Shown here piece by piece: positions 53,966 through 61,565 of a stretch of 64,000 bases of DNA. The translations under genes were made by a program, and so were the position numbers. How positions within the stretch are numbered: position 1 is the stretch's first letter; each line of letters begins with the position of its first letter. The notes below the pieces were generated by a model. It searched no databases. It was not told the origin of the DNA and worked only from the letters and a program-made list of their open reading frames with translations. Origin of the DNA: Nesterenkonia cremea (GTDB taxonomy: Bacteria; Actinomycetota; Actinomycetes; Actinomycetales; Micrococcaceae); NCBI RefSeq assembly GCF_014642675.1, contig NZ_BMIS01000005.1:146114-210113 (forward strand), given 5' to 3'.

Positions 53966-55972
53966 GTGAACAGGCTCCAGAAATGGGTCTATGGGAACTG
54001 GTCGGTTCCCGTCGTGTCCGGTGTGCTTATCATCATCTCGTTCGCCATACAGTGGCTGGGCGGGGGTGGGGCCAACGTCATCGTCGGCCCGCAGTGGTGG
54101 CTCGACGCCGGCGCGCACGCCACCTACGCCAGCGCGGCGTTCACTCTCGGGGATGTTTTCATGCTTGCTGGTGCCGTGGTGGCCGGCTACAGGATCGCGG
54201 TAAAGGCCGTTCGCGCGCTGATCGCTAGGGCCATCGGCATCGACTTGCTCGTGTCGGTCGCGGCGATCGGCGCGGTCATCATCGGCAATTTCTGGGAGGC
54301 CGCGGCAGTCACGTTCCTGTTCGCGATCGGCCACGCCCTGGAGGCTGCGACCTTGAACAAGACGCGCTCGGCACTGGCCGAACTCGTCGCCGTCGCCCCG
54401 GATTCCGCAATCGTCATGCGCGAGGGTGAGCAACAGGAGATCCCTGCCGGGCAGGTGAGAATGGGCGAGATCGTCTTGGTCAAGAACGGCGCGAAAGTGC
54501 CCGTGGACGGCCAGATCGTCTCCGGCACCGGCGCCCTCGACGAAGCCTCCATCACCGGCGAATCGATCCCGGTGGAGAAGACCAAGGGCAGCCAGGTCTT
54601 CGCCGGCACCGTCTCCCGCGGCGGCTTCCTGCAGGTGCTGGCCACCGGCATCGGCGCGGACACCACCCTGGCCCGCATCATCCATCGGGTGGAAGAGGCC
54701 CAAGACGCCAAGGCCCGTACTCAGGCCTTTATCGACCGTTTTTCCCACTGGTACACACCCGCCGTAATGGTGCTGGCGCTGGTGGCCGGGTTGATCTCTG
54801 GTGATGTGGCCCTGGCACTGACTTTGTTGGTCATCGGGTGCCCGGGGGCCCTGGTGATCTCCATTCCGGTTGCGATCGTGGCCGGCATCGGCCGCGCGGC
54901 CCGCAACGGCATCCTGATCAAGGGCGGGGAGTTCCTGGAGACCTCGGCGAAGATCTCCGCGGTGGCTGTGGACAAGACGGGCACGCTCACCGAGGGTCGC
55001 CCCCGGCTGACAGATGTCGTCGTCCTGGATCCCGCGCTGGAGCGGACCGAGGTGCTGCACTGGGCAGCCGCCGCCGAGGCCGGCTCTGAACACCCGCTGG
55101 CCCGTCCCATCCTGGAGACCGCCCACGCCGAGGGAGTCGGCCAGCAGGGCGTCCCCGGCACCGTCACCCCGGTCCCCGGCAAGGGCATCGTTTCCGAGGT
55201 CGATGGCCGCCTGGTGCTGATCGGCAACCCGCCGCTGCTGGAGCAGTACGGCGTCCCCGAGAGCGCAGTCGCCGGAGCGACCCGGACGGCCCAGGACCTG
55301 GCTGCCGATGGGAAGACGCCCATGATCGTCGCGGTCGACCAGACGGTGATCGGCGTCGTCGCCGTCGCCGACCAGGTCCGCCAGGATGCACCCGAAATGG
55401 TCGCCCGCCTGCACCGGTCCGGCGTCGAGAAAGTGGTCATGCTCACCGGGGATACCCGACTGGTTGCAGAGGCCATTGGGAAGGCTACCGGGATCGACGA
55501 GATCCACGCCTCCCTGCTGCCCGAGGACAAGCTGGACGCGGTCACCCAGCTCCAGCGTCAGGGCCACACCATCGCCATGGTCGGCGACGGCGTCAACGAC
55601 GCCCCGGCCCTAGCCACCGCCAATATCGGCGTGGCCATGGGCGCGGCCGGCTCGGCCGTGGCCGTGGAGACCGCGGACATCGCCCTGATGGGCGACAACC
55701 TCCTCAAGCTCCCGGAGGCCATCGGCCTGGCCAAGCGGACCGTGTCGGTCATGCGGCAAAACATCGCGATCGCCCTGATCACAGTGGTGCTGCTCCTGGC
55801 GGGAGTCTTCGCCGGCGGGGTGACCATGTCGATCGGCATGCTCGTCCACGAAGCCTCCGTACTGGTGGTCATCGCCAACGCGATGCGACTGCTGCGCAAC
55901 ACCAGAGGCTCCACCGCCATGCCGAAGAGCGAGCGGACCACCCCACAGGCAGCCGAGCAGGTATCCGCCTGA
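53966..55972 (+). CDS. P1B-type heavy-metal ATPase with CPG motif, no HMA domain
   Basis: The 668-residue pump has the actuator TGES (198-201), phosphorylation site DKTGT (D336), SEHPLA (H376) and GDGVNDAPA. The membrane metal site reads IGCPGALVISIP, so residues 292-294 are Cys-Pro-Gly instead of Cys-Pro-Cys. The end MLVHEASVLVVIANAMRLLR resembles P1B-2 (zinc/cadmium/lead) pumps rather than copper pumps, which have the YN and MxxSS motifs. Metal specificity is thus uncertain. The start is GTG at 53966, 91 bp after the HMA gene. It is probably cotranscribed with the HMA protein and the cupin, under the Crp/Fnr regulator. Confidence 0.9.
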   Translation: MNRLQKWVYGNWSVPVVSGVLIIISFAIQWLGGGGANVIVGPQWWLDAGAHATYASAAFTLGDVFMLAGAVVAGYRIAVKAVRALIARAIGIDLLVSVAAIGAVIIGNFWEAAAVTFLFAIGHALEAATLNKTRSALAELVAVAPDSAIVMREGEQQEIPAGQVRMGEIVLVKNGAKVPVDGQIVSGTGALDEASITGESIPVEKTKGSQVFAGTVSRGGFLQVLATGIGADTTLARIIHRVEEAQDAKARTQAFIDRFSHWYTPAVMVLALVAGLISGDVALALTLLVIGCPGALVISIPVAIVAGIGRAARNGILIKGGEFLETSAKISAVAVDKTGTLTEGRPRLTDVVVLDPALERTEVLHWAAAAEAGSEHPLARPILETAHAEGVGQQGVPGTVTPVPGKGIVSEVDGRLVLIGNPPLLEQYGVPESAVAGATRTAQDLAADGKTPMIVAVDQTVIGVVAVADQVRQDAPEMVARLHRSGVEKVVMLTGDTRLVAEAIGKATGIDEIHASLLPEDKLDAVTQLQRQGHTIAMVGDGVNDAPALATANIGVAMGAAGSAVAVETADIALMGDNLLKLPEAIGLAKRTVSVMRQNIAIALITVVLLLAGVFAGGVTMSIGMLVHEASVLVVIANAMRLLRNTRGSTAMPKSERTTPQAAEQVSA

Positions 55973-56068
55973 CCCCACCGAGCGACAGCGGGCGCGCGGC
56001 CCCGGGCACCGGGCAGTTCAAAGACCTCAACAATCGAAATCACTACACGAACCAGAGGAAACCGAATC

Positions 56069-56494
56069 ATGAGCGGAAACAGCTTCACCCTTGGAGACAA
56101 CGTCGAGCATTTCACCATCGCGGACGTGGCCGGAGACAACCCCGACTTCCGGAAGGTGCTGTGGACCGGTGAGCACGCCCAGATCGTGGTCATGACCATT
56201 CCGCCCGGCGGCGAGATCGGGGACGAGGTCCACGAACACACCGACCAGATCTTGACGTTTGTCTCCGGAAGCGGAGAAGCCGACCTCAACGGCCATACGC
56301 ACCCCATCGATGCCGGTGACCAGTGCGCGGTACCGGCCGGCGCCCAGCACAACTTCCGTAATACCGGGGACCAGCCGCTGGTGCTGTACACCATCTACAG
56401 TCCACCGGAGCACGCTGCTGGCACCGCCTTTGCCACCCGAGAGGAGGCTGACGCCGCCGAAGCCGCCGGTGAGGACGAACCGCCCCGACCCTGA
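56069..56494 (+). CDS. Cupin-domain protein
   Basis: The 141-residue single-domain cupin has motif 1 in GDEVHEHTDQILTFVSGSGE (His, His and Glu-type ligands) and motif 2 in PAGAQHNFRNTG. It is likely a metal-binding, possibly dioxygenase or stress-related, protein of the small cupins often annotated as mannose-6-phosphate-isomerase-like. It ends in an acidic tail. A good AGAGGAAA ribosome site precedes the ATG. It lies 96 bp after the CPG-type ATPase and may handle the same metal; no function is proven. Confidence 0.85.
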   Translation: MSGNSFTLGDNVEHFTIADVAGDNPDFRKVLWTGEHAQIVVMTIPPGGEIGDEVHEHTDQILTFVSGSGEADLNGHTHPIDAGDQCAVPAGAQHNFRNTGDQPLVLYTIYSPPEHAAGTAFATREEADAAEAAGEDEPPRP

Positions 56495-56566
56495 TCCCTA
56501 CTGTCCCGATAACCCGCGCGGGACATGGAGACGCCCTCCCAGTCCAGATCACAAGGAGATCCATTC

Positions 56567-56740
56567 ATGTCCACGGTTTATGTCTTCACGGACTACGGTG
56601 GACCCGAGAGGCAGCAGCTGATCGATCGGCCTCCTCCATGCCGGGCCCGGGGAACTCGCCATCGAAATCCGAGCCGCCGGTGTGAACCCGGCGGACTGGA
56701 AGATACGGGAAGGACGCCTGGACCGTCGCCGGAGCCTGCC
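56567..56740 (+). pseudogene. NADPH:quinone reductase (zinc-type alcohol dehydrogenase superfamily) fragment
   Basis: From the ATG at 56567, after AAGGAG, the frame reads MSTVYVFTDYGGPERQQLID. A one-base shift near 56636 is needed to continue with PGPGELAIEIRAAGVNPADW and KIREG, the well-known N-terminal text of QOR-type reductases. The frame then loses similarity at about 56735, so only about 55 of some 310 residues remain. The gene is dead by both frameshift and truncation. The end coordinate is approximate. Confidence 0.75.
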
Positions 56741-56791
56741 GGCGTCGACCTGCCGCGAAGCTCCCGGTCTGGTCACTCAGGTTGGCGTCTC

Positions 56792-57439
56792 TTATTGCGG
56801 CTCGCCTTTTGGCGCTGTCGTATCGAATGCTGGAGTGAGAATCGCATCAATAAGCACTGGCGCTTCCCTCGCGTCTACCCTTCCGGTGCGAACCTCTTCG
56901 GCTGCGCCGTTCATCAACACATGGGTGGTGGTTAGCATCCACGTGACAGGCAAGTCGTCACGGAATGTACCTTCGCGCTGGCCGCGAATCAACAGGTTTC
57001 GCATGCGCGCCTCAGCCCTTTCGTGGAGGTCTCGGATGCGCGACGCTGGGAGCTCCTTCTGTGCAGCGGCCAGAAGGTTGCGAGCCTGGTCCACCAGGGT
57101 CCAACTGGAAGCGACCAGCCGCCGGAAAGCTTCACCTGCGTCTCCGTCGAGCGGAACTCTTCTCAGCACCTCTTCACCTTGCTCGATACTTTCGGCCAGG
57201 GCGGCGTCGATCAGTTCGGGCCGGTTCTGAAAGTGCCCGTAGAGCGTCATGCGGCCAACACCAGCCTCAGCTGCTATGTCAGCTACTGAGGCGTCAGGGT
57301 CCTTGTGAAGCGCTGTCACGGTTGCAGCAAGGATCCTTGCCCGGTTCCGTTGGGCATCCGCCCGCTGATTCGGGGCCCGACCCACCCCTGATGTCGAACC
57401 CTGGGGACTACTGGCATCGGCTTCCCTTTTACCTGACAT
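56792..57439 (-). CDS. TetR-family regulator, neighbour of decayed genes
   Basis: From the ATG at 57439 (GAGG about 7 nt upstream) the protein has 215 residues. The TetR domain reads RNRARILAATVTALHKDPDA, SVADIAAEAGVGRMTLYGHF, QNRPELIDAALAESIEQ. It is divergent from an MFS remnant and next to a quinone-reductase fragment, so its likely original targets are broken. The gene itself looks intact. Confidence 0.87.
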   Translation of the reverse strand: MSGKREADASSPQGSTSGVGRAPNQRADAQRNRARILAATVTALHKDPDASVADIAAEAGVGRMTLYGHFQNRPELIDAALAESIEQGEEVLRRVPLDGDAGEAFRRLVASSWTLVDQARNLLAAAQKELPASRIRDLHERAEARMRNLLIRGQREGTFRDDLPVTWMLTTTHVLMNGAAEEVRTGRVDAREAPVLIDAILTPAFDTTAPKGEPQ

Positions 57440-57469
57440 GTTGCACCTCACAAGTCATATGGAATGTAT

Positions 57470-57493
57470 GAGATAGTCTAAACGTTGCATCTC
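57470..57493. promoter_or_regulatory. Candidate operator between TetR gene and MFS remnant
   Basis: GAGAT (57470-57474) and ATCTC (57489-57493) form an inverted repeat around an AACGTT-containing centre in the 85-bp divergent gap. Arms are short, so support is weak. Confidence 0.3.
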
Positions 57494-57524
57494 GTACACC
57501 CGTGATCGAGATAGGAGCCCTCTT

Positions 57525-57817
57525 ATGGCCGAGGCTGAGCAGCCAGAGAGTTCAGTCGGCCTACATCCGAGGCGTTGGCTTGCTTTCGGGCTTTGGGTGC
57601 GGCTCAGTTCATGTTGAGCCTCGATGTCACCGCGGTTGCGATTCCGCTGCCACAGAGGGGCGGTAGCCACTGTATCCAGCATCGCAGCCTTGAGCCTCGT
57701 TGCCGGCGGCGGCGACACCGGATTCCAGCAGGCTTCGGCTTTGCCGCAGCCGCAGCCCTCATCGCGGCAGTCATTGCACTTGCAGCGATCCCGCCCCGCC
57801 GTCCCGCCCCAGCCTGA
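57525..57817 (+). pseudogene. MFS (DHA2-type) exporter remnant
   Basis: An ATG at 57525 starts MAEAEQPESSVGLHPRRWLA. A frameshift near 57595 is needed to read ALGAAQFMLSLDVTAVAIPL, the TM1 pattern of 14-TM DHA2 exporters. The text then jumps to a C-terminal end, FAAAAALIAAVIALAAIPPR with RPAPA, stopping at 57817. Most of about 480 residues is deleted. Together with the divergent TetR gene this was probably a drug-exporter and repressor pair. Confidence 0.7.
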
Positions 57818-57853
57818 TCACGGGGCCAACCAGGACTAACCCCTTTACATCAG

Positions 57854-57870
57854 ATACCCATACCGGGTAT
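57854..57870. promoter_or_regulatory. CsoR-type operator 1 upstream of copZ
   Basis: ATACCC-N5-GGGTAT, 17 bp, an inverted repeat with C/G tracts characteristic of CsoR-family copper repressor sites. It lies 41 bp upstream of the copZ start. Confidence 0.55.
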
Positions 57871-57878
57871 AAGTAGAC

Positions 57879-57895
57879 ATACCCCTAGGGGGTAT
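57879..57895. promoter_or_regulatory. CsoR-type operator 2 upstream of copZ
   Basis: ATACCCC-TAG-GGGGTAT is a perfect 17-bp palindrome and closely matches the CsoR pattern (TACCC...GGGTA with a G/C-tract centre). It lies 16 bp before the copZ start, where bound CsoR would block transcription until Cu(I) releases it. Confidence 0.7.
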
Positions 57896-57911
57896 CGAAA
57901 GGAGAGGAATA

Positions 57912-58124
57912 ATGAGTACGACCACCACTTACACCGTGACCGGGATGACCTGCGGGCACTGCGAAAGCTCCGTTCGGACCGAGGTCTCACAAGTACCCGG
58001 AGTCACCGAGGTTGATGTCAGCGCGAAGACAGGAACGCTGACGGTCACCGCGGAGAACTCAATCAACGACGCCGGGGTGATCGCTGCTGTTGACGAGGCC
58101 GGCTACACCGCGGCCAGGGACTGA
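57912..58124 (+). CDS. copZ: Copper chaperone CopZ
   Basis: The 70-residue HMA-fold protein has the Cu(I)-binding motif GMTCGHC (C14, C17) and carries copper to CopA. The ATG at 57912 follows GGAGAGG. Two CsoR-type palindromes lie directly upstream, so it heads the copper operon copZ - small membrane gene - copA - YHS - DUF305 - copB. Confidence 0.95.
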   Translation: MSTTTTYTVTGMTCGHCESSVRTEVSQVPGVTEVDVSAKTGTLTVTAENSINDAGVIAAVDEAGYTAARD

Positions 58125-58126
58125 CC

Positions 58127-58291
58127 ATGAACGCGCCTGCACGACTGAGCCTGTACGGCACAGGACTGGCCGCTGTGTTCATCGCAGCGTTCTTCACCGC
58201 CGGAGCAGTCGTTCCCGACGAGACCGTGCAGAACTGGGTGGACGACACCTCGCAGAGCGAGCATCACGGGGAGGACGGCCATGACCGCTGA
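58127..58291 (+). CDS. 54-residue membrane-anchored His-tailed protein between copZ and copA
   Basis: The ATG at 58127 comes 2 bp after the copZ stop, and the TGA overlaps the copA start by 11 bp, so all three are coupled. The protein has one hydrophobic segment (about residues 10-28, [20 protein letters not shown]) and a short tail with His/Asp/Glu: [11 protein letters not shown]. The tail could bind copper on one face of the membrane. It resembles short unannotated proteins seen before copA in actinobacteria, but the family is not named here. It is absent from many annotations because of its length. Confidence 0.7.
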   Translation: MNAPARLSLYGTGLAAVFIAAFFTAGAVVPDETVQNWVDDTSQSEHHGEDGHDR

Positions 58292-60596
58292 AACAACCAA
58301 CACGACCAATATCGAGTTGCAGATCGGCGGGATGACTTGTGCTTCCTGCGCGATGCGGATTGAGAAGAAGCTCAACAAACTCGACGGCGTAGAGGCCGGC
58401 GTCAACTACGCCACCGAAAAGGCCCGCATCACCTCCACCGGCACTCTCGACCCCCAGGTACTCATCACCGAGGTCGAAAAGACCGGCTACACCGCCGCAC
58501 TACCCTCTGCGCCAGAGGACAAGACCGGCTCAGATGAGGTGGCCGAGACGGCTGAGGATCATGAACTACTGGTGCTGCGGCAGCGGCTGATCGGTGCCGC
58601 AGTGCTCTCGGTGCCGGTGATCCTCATGGCGATGATCCCGGTCTTGCAGTTCGACTACTGGGGCTTCGCCTCCCTGGTGCTGGCTGCCCCGGTGGTGGTG
58701 TGGGCCGGGTGGCCCTTCCATCGGGCTGCGCTGATGAACCTGCGCCACGGGGCAGCCACCATGGACACCCTCATCTCAGTGGGCACCACCGCGGCACTGA
58801 TCTGGTCGGTGGTGGCACTGTTCTTCGGCACTGCCGGCCAGCCCGAAGTGGTGCATCCGTTCGAGCTGACCATCTCCCGCAGTGACGGTCTGGGACATAT
58901 CTACCTGGAGGTCGCCGCGGGGGTGATTACCTTCGTGCTGCTGGGCCGGTATTTCGAGAAACGTTCCAAGCGCCGGGCCGGTGCCGCCCTGCGTGCCCTG
59001 CTGGAGCTGGGGGCCAAGGAGGTCGCCGTGCTCCGCGACGGTGCAGAGCAGCGGATCAGCGTCGATGAGCTGGCCGTGGGCGATGAGTTCGTGGTCCGGC
59101 CCGGGGAGAAGATCGCCACCGACGGTGTAGTGGTCTCCGGGACCAGCGCGGTGGATGCCTCTATGCTTACCGGAGAATCGGTTCCGGTGGAGGTCACTGA
59201 AGGCGATGCGGTGACTGGGGCCACCGTGAACGCCGGAGGCCGCCTGATCGTCCGGGCAACCCGGGTGGGCTCGGATACCCAGTTGGCGCAGATGGCCCAG
59301 CTGGTCGAGGACGCCCAATCCGGCAAGGCAGAGATTCAGCGCCTGGCCGACCGGGTCTCCGGGGTGTTCGTGCCAGTGGCCATCGCCATCGCCGTCGCCG
59401 CTTTGGGGGCCTGGCTGGGTGCTGGATTCCCTGCCTCAGCAGGGTTCACCGCTGCGGTGGCGGTGCTGATCATCGCTTGCCCCTGTGCCCTGGGGCTGGC
59501 CACCCCTACCGCCTTGTTGGTCGGCACCGGCCGTGGTGCTCAGCTGGGGATTCTCATCAAAGGTCCGGAGGTGTTGGAGGCCACCCGCAGGACCAACACC
59601 GTGGTGCTGGATAAGACCGGCACTGTCACCACTGGGAAAATGACCCTGGAAGACGCACTCCCCGCCGAGAGCATCGACCGGGATGAGCTGCTGCGGCTGG
59701 CCGGGGCAGTGGAGGACGCCTCCGAGCACCCTATCGCCCAGGCCATCGCCGCAGGAGCCACCGCCGAGACCGGTGTACTGCCGCAGGCGGAGTCCTTTGA
59801 GAACATCGAAGGCCAAGGCGTCCAAGGCGTAGTGGAGGGCCACGCTGTGCTGGTGGGGCGTGAGTCGCTGTTGGCCGATTGGGGCCAGCAGCTCGATGAG
59901 CGGCTCTCACAGGCTAAGCGGCAGGCGGAGTCTCAGGGCAAGACGGTGGTCGCCGTCGGCTGGGACGGTGAGGCCCGGGGTCTGCTGGTGGTGGCTGATC
60001 AGATCAAGCCCACCAGTGCCGAAGCTATCGCCCAGTTCAAAGAACTCGGCCTGACTCCGGTGCTGCTGACTGGGGATAACCAGCGGGTTGCTGAGCAGGT
60101 CGCCGCCGAAGTCGGCATCGATGAGGTGATCGCCGAGGTCCTGCCTCAGCAGAAGGTTGATGTCGTCGCCCGTCTGCAGCAGGAGGGCAAGACCGTGGCG
60201 ATGGTCGGCGACGGCGTCAATGACGCCCCTGCCCTGGCCCAGGCAGACCTCGGTCTGGCCATGGGCACCGGGACTGACGTGGCCATTGAGGCCGCCGACA
60301 TCACTCTGGTGCGTGGGGACCTGCGGGCTGCTGCTGATGCGATCCGGCTCTCCCGAAAGACCCTGGCAGTGATCAAGACCAATCTGTTTTGGGCCTTCGC
60401 CTACAACACCTCGGCTATCCCGCTGGCGGCCTTCGGGTTGCTCAACCCCATGCTGGCCGGAGCGGCTATGGCTTTCTCCAGCGTCTGCGTGGTGACCAAC
60501 AGCCTGCGGCTGCGCCGCTTCAAGGCCCAAGCCGACCGTGCTGCCACAGATACCACCCGATCCATGGAAAACAACGCTCAGACCATCGCGGCCTGA
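58281..60596 (+). CDS. copA: Copper-exporting P1B-1 ATPase CopA
   Basis: CopA pumps Cu(I) out of the cytoplasm. The 771-residue protein has one N-terminal HMA domain ([16 protein letters not shown]), eight predicted TM segments, the membrane metal motif [11 protein letters not shown] (C400-P-C402), the phosphorylation site DKTGT (D444), [12 protein letters not shown], and the diagnostic copper motifs [11 protein letters not shown] and [19 protein letters not shown]. All catalytic residues are present. It starts within the 54-aa gene, which implies translational coupling. Confidence 0.96.
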   Translation: MTAETTNTTNIELQIGGMTCASCAMRIEKKLNKLDGVEAGVNYATEKARITSTGTLDPQVLITEVEKTGYTAALPSAPEDKTGSDEVAETAEDHELLVLRQRLIGAAVLSVPVILMAMIPVLQFDYWGFASLVLAAPVVVWAGWPFHRAALMNLRHGAATMDTLISVGTTAALIWSVVALFFGTAGQPEVVHPFELTISRSDGLGHIYLEVAAGVITFVLLGRYFEKRSKRRAGAALRALLELGAKEVAVLRDGAEQRISVDELAVGDEFVVRPGEKIATDGVVVSGTSAVDASMLTGESVPVEVTEGDAVTGATVNAGGRLIVRATRVGSDTQLAQMAQLVEDAQSGKAEIQRLADRVSGVFVPVAIAIAVAALGAWLGAGFPASAGFTAAVAVLIIACPCALGLATPTALLVGTGRGAQLGILIKGPEVLEATRRTNTVVLDKTGTVTTGKMTLEDALPAESIDRDELLRLAGAVEDASEHPIAQAIAAGATAETGVLPQAESFENIEGQGVQGVVEGHAVLVGRESLLADWGQQLDERLSQAKRQAESQGKTVVAVGWDGEARGLLVVADQIKPTSAEAIAQFKELGLTPVLLTGDNQRVAEQVAAEVGIDEVIAEVLPQQKVDVVARLQQEGKTVAMVGDGVNDAPALAQADLGLAMGTGTDVAIEAADITLVRGDLRAAADAIRLSRKTLAVIKTNLFWAFAYNTSAIPLAAFGLLNPMLAGAAMAFSSVCVVTNSLRLRRFKAQADRAATDTTRSMENNAQTIAA

Positions 60597-60623
60597 GCAT
60601 CAACTACTGGATAGGACCAGACC

Positions 60624-60899
60624 ATGACCAGCCACCACTGCGGAGCGCACTCGAACAACTCTGAGAACAACCATGACCATCATGGGCATAGCCACGCGCC
60701 CTCCCCGGAGAAGCTGGCCGCAGCGACCTCAGAAGAAGTCGCGGAATGTCCGGTAATGGAAGGCACCCCTGTGATCAAAGCTGAGGCAGAAGAGGCAGGG
60801 CTGTACCGGGACTACCAGGGCAAGCGGTATTGGCTGTGCTGTGAAGGCTGCGGCCCACTTTTCGACGCCGCCCCCGAGGAATACGCCACTTCCGCCTAA
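60624..60899 (+). CDS. His-rich YHS/TRASH-like metal-binding protein
   Basis: The 91-residue protein has a His-rich start (MTSHHCGAHSNNSENNHDHH, then GHSH) and a YHS-type domain: ECPVMEGTPV and YRDYQGKRYWLCCEGCGPLF, with Cys ligands spaced C..CC..C. Such domains bind soft metals and accompany copper pumps. It lies 27 bp after copA in the same operon. It is small, without signal peptide, so it is probably cytoplasmic. Confidence 0.82.
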   Translation: MTSHHCGAHSNNSENNHDHHGHSHAPSPEKLAAATSEEVAECPVMEGTPVIKAEAEEAGLYRDYQGKRYWLCCEGCGPLFDAAPEEYATSA

Positions 60900-60952
60900 G
60901 TCCGAGCAGCCAATGCCACCGGCACTTGATCAACTGCAGAAAGGTCAGTTCG

Positions 60953-61558
60953 ATGAGATTTCGTCACCCCGCCACCGTCGTCAGCATCCTCACCTTGGCT
61001 ACCGTCCTGGCTGCCTGCGGCGAGACTGACCAGCAGGAACCTGACGCGCCCGGCCATGCTGAGCATTCCGCCGAAGAATTCTCCGGTGAGTTCAACGATG
61101 CAGATGTCGAATACGTCTCAGGCATGATCGTCCACCACGAGCAGGCCGTTGAGATGTCGGACATCCTGTTGGCCAAGGACGATGTGGACTCCGATGTTGT
61201 CTCTCTGGCTGAGGATATTCGGGACGCTCAGCAGCCGGAGATTGACCAGATGGTCACCTGGCTCCAGGCGTGGGGTCATGAACCCGATGACAATCACAGC
61301 GGCCACGGCGACCACGGGGCAGCCCACGAGGGAATGATGGGCGAAGAAGACATCGCGGAGCTCGAAACTACCGAGGGTAAAGAGGCTTCGCGCCTGTTCT
61401 TAGAACAAATGATCGTCCATCACGAAGGTGCCGTTTCGACGGCGAAGGACCACCTGGCCAACGGGGAGAACCCCCAGGCCCTGGAACTGTCAGAAGAGAT
61501 CATCAGCGTCCAGCAGGCTGAGATCGAACAAATGGAAGACCTACTGGAGAAAGTGTAG
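60953..61558 (+). CDS. DUF305 family lipoprotein, likely copper-binding
   Basis: From the ATG at 60953 (GAAAGG upstream) the protein has 201 residues. A signal peptide ends in the lipobox VLAACG, so it should be a membrane-anchored lipoprotein outside the cytoplasm. Two internal repeats each carry the DUF305 core MIVHHEQAVEMS and MIVHHEGAVSTA, with His-His-Glu and Met ligands, and a His/Asp-rich linker lies between them. DUF305 proteins often occur with copper oxidases and pumps. It sits between the YHS gene and copB. Confidence 0.9.
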   Translation: MRFRHPATVVSILTLATVLAACGETDQQEPDAPGHAEHSAEEFSGEFNDADVEYVSGMIVHHEQAVEMSDILLAKDDVDSDVVSLAEDIRDAQQPEIDQMVTWLQAWGHEPDDNHSGHGDHGAAHEGMMGEEDIAELETTEGKEASRLFLEQMIVHHEGAVSTAKDHLANGENPQALELSEEIISVQQAEIEQMEDLLEKV

Positions 61559-61565
61559 GACCCTC

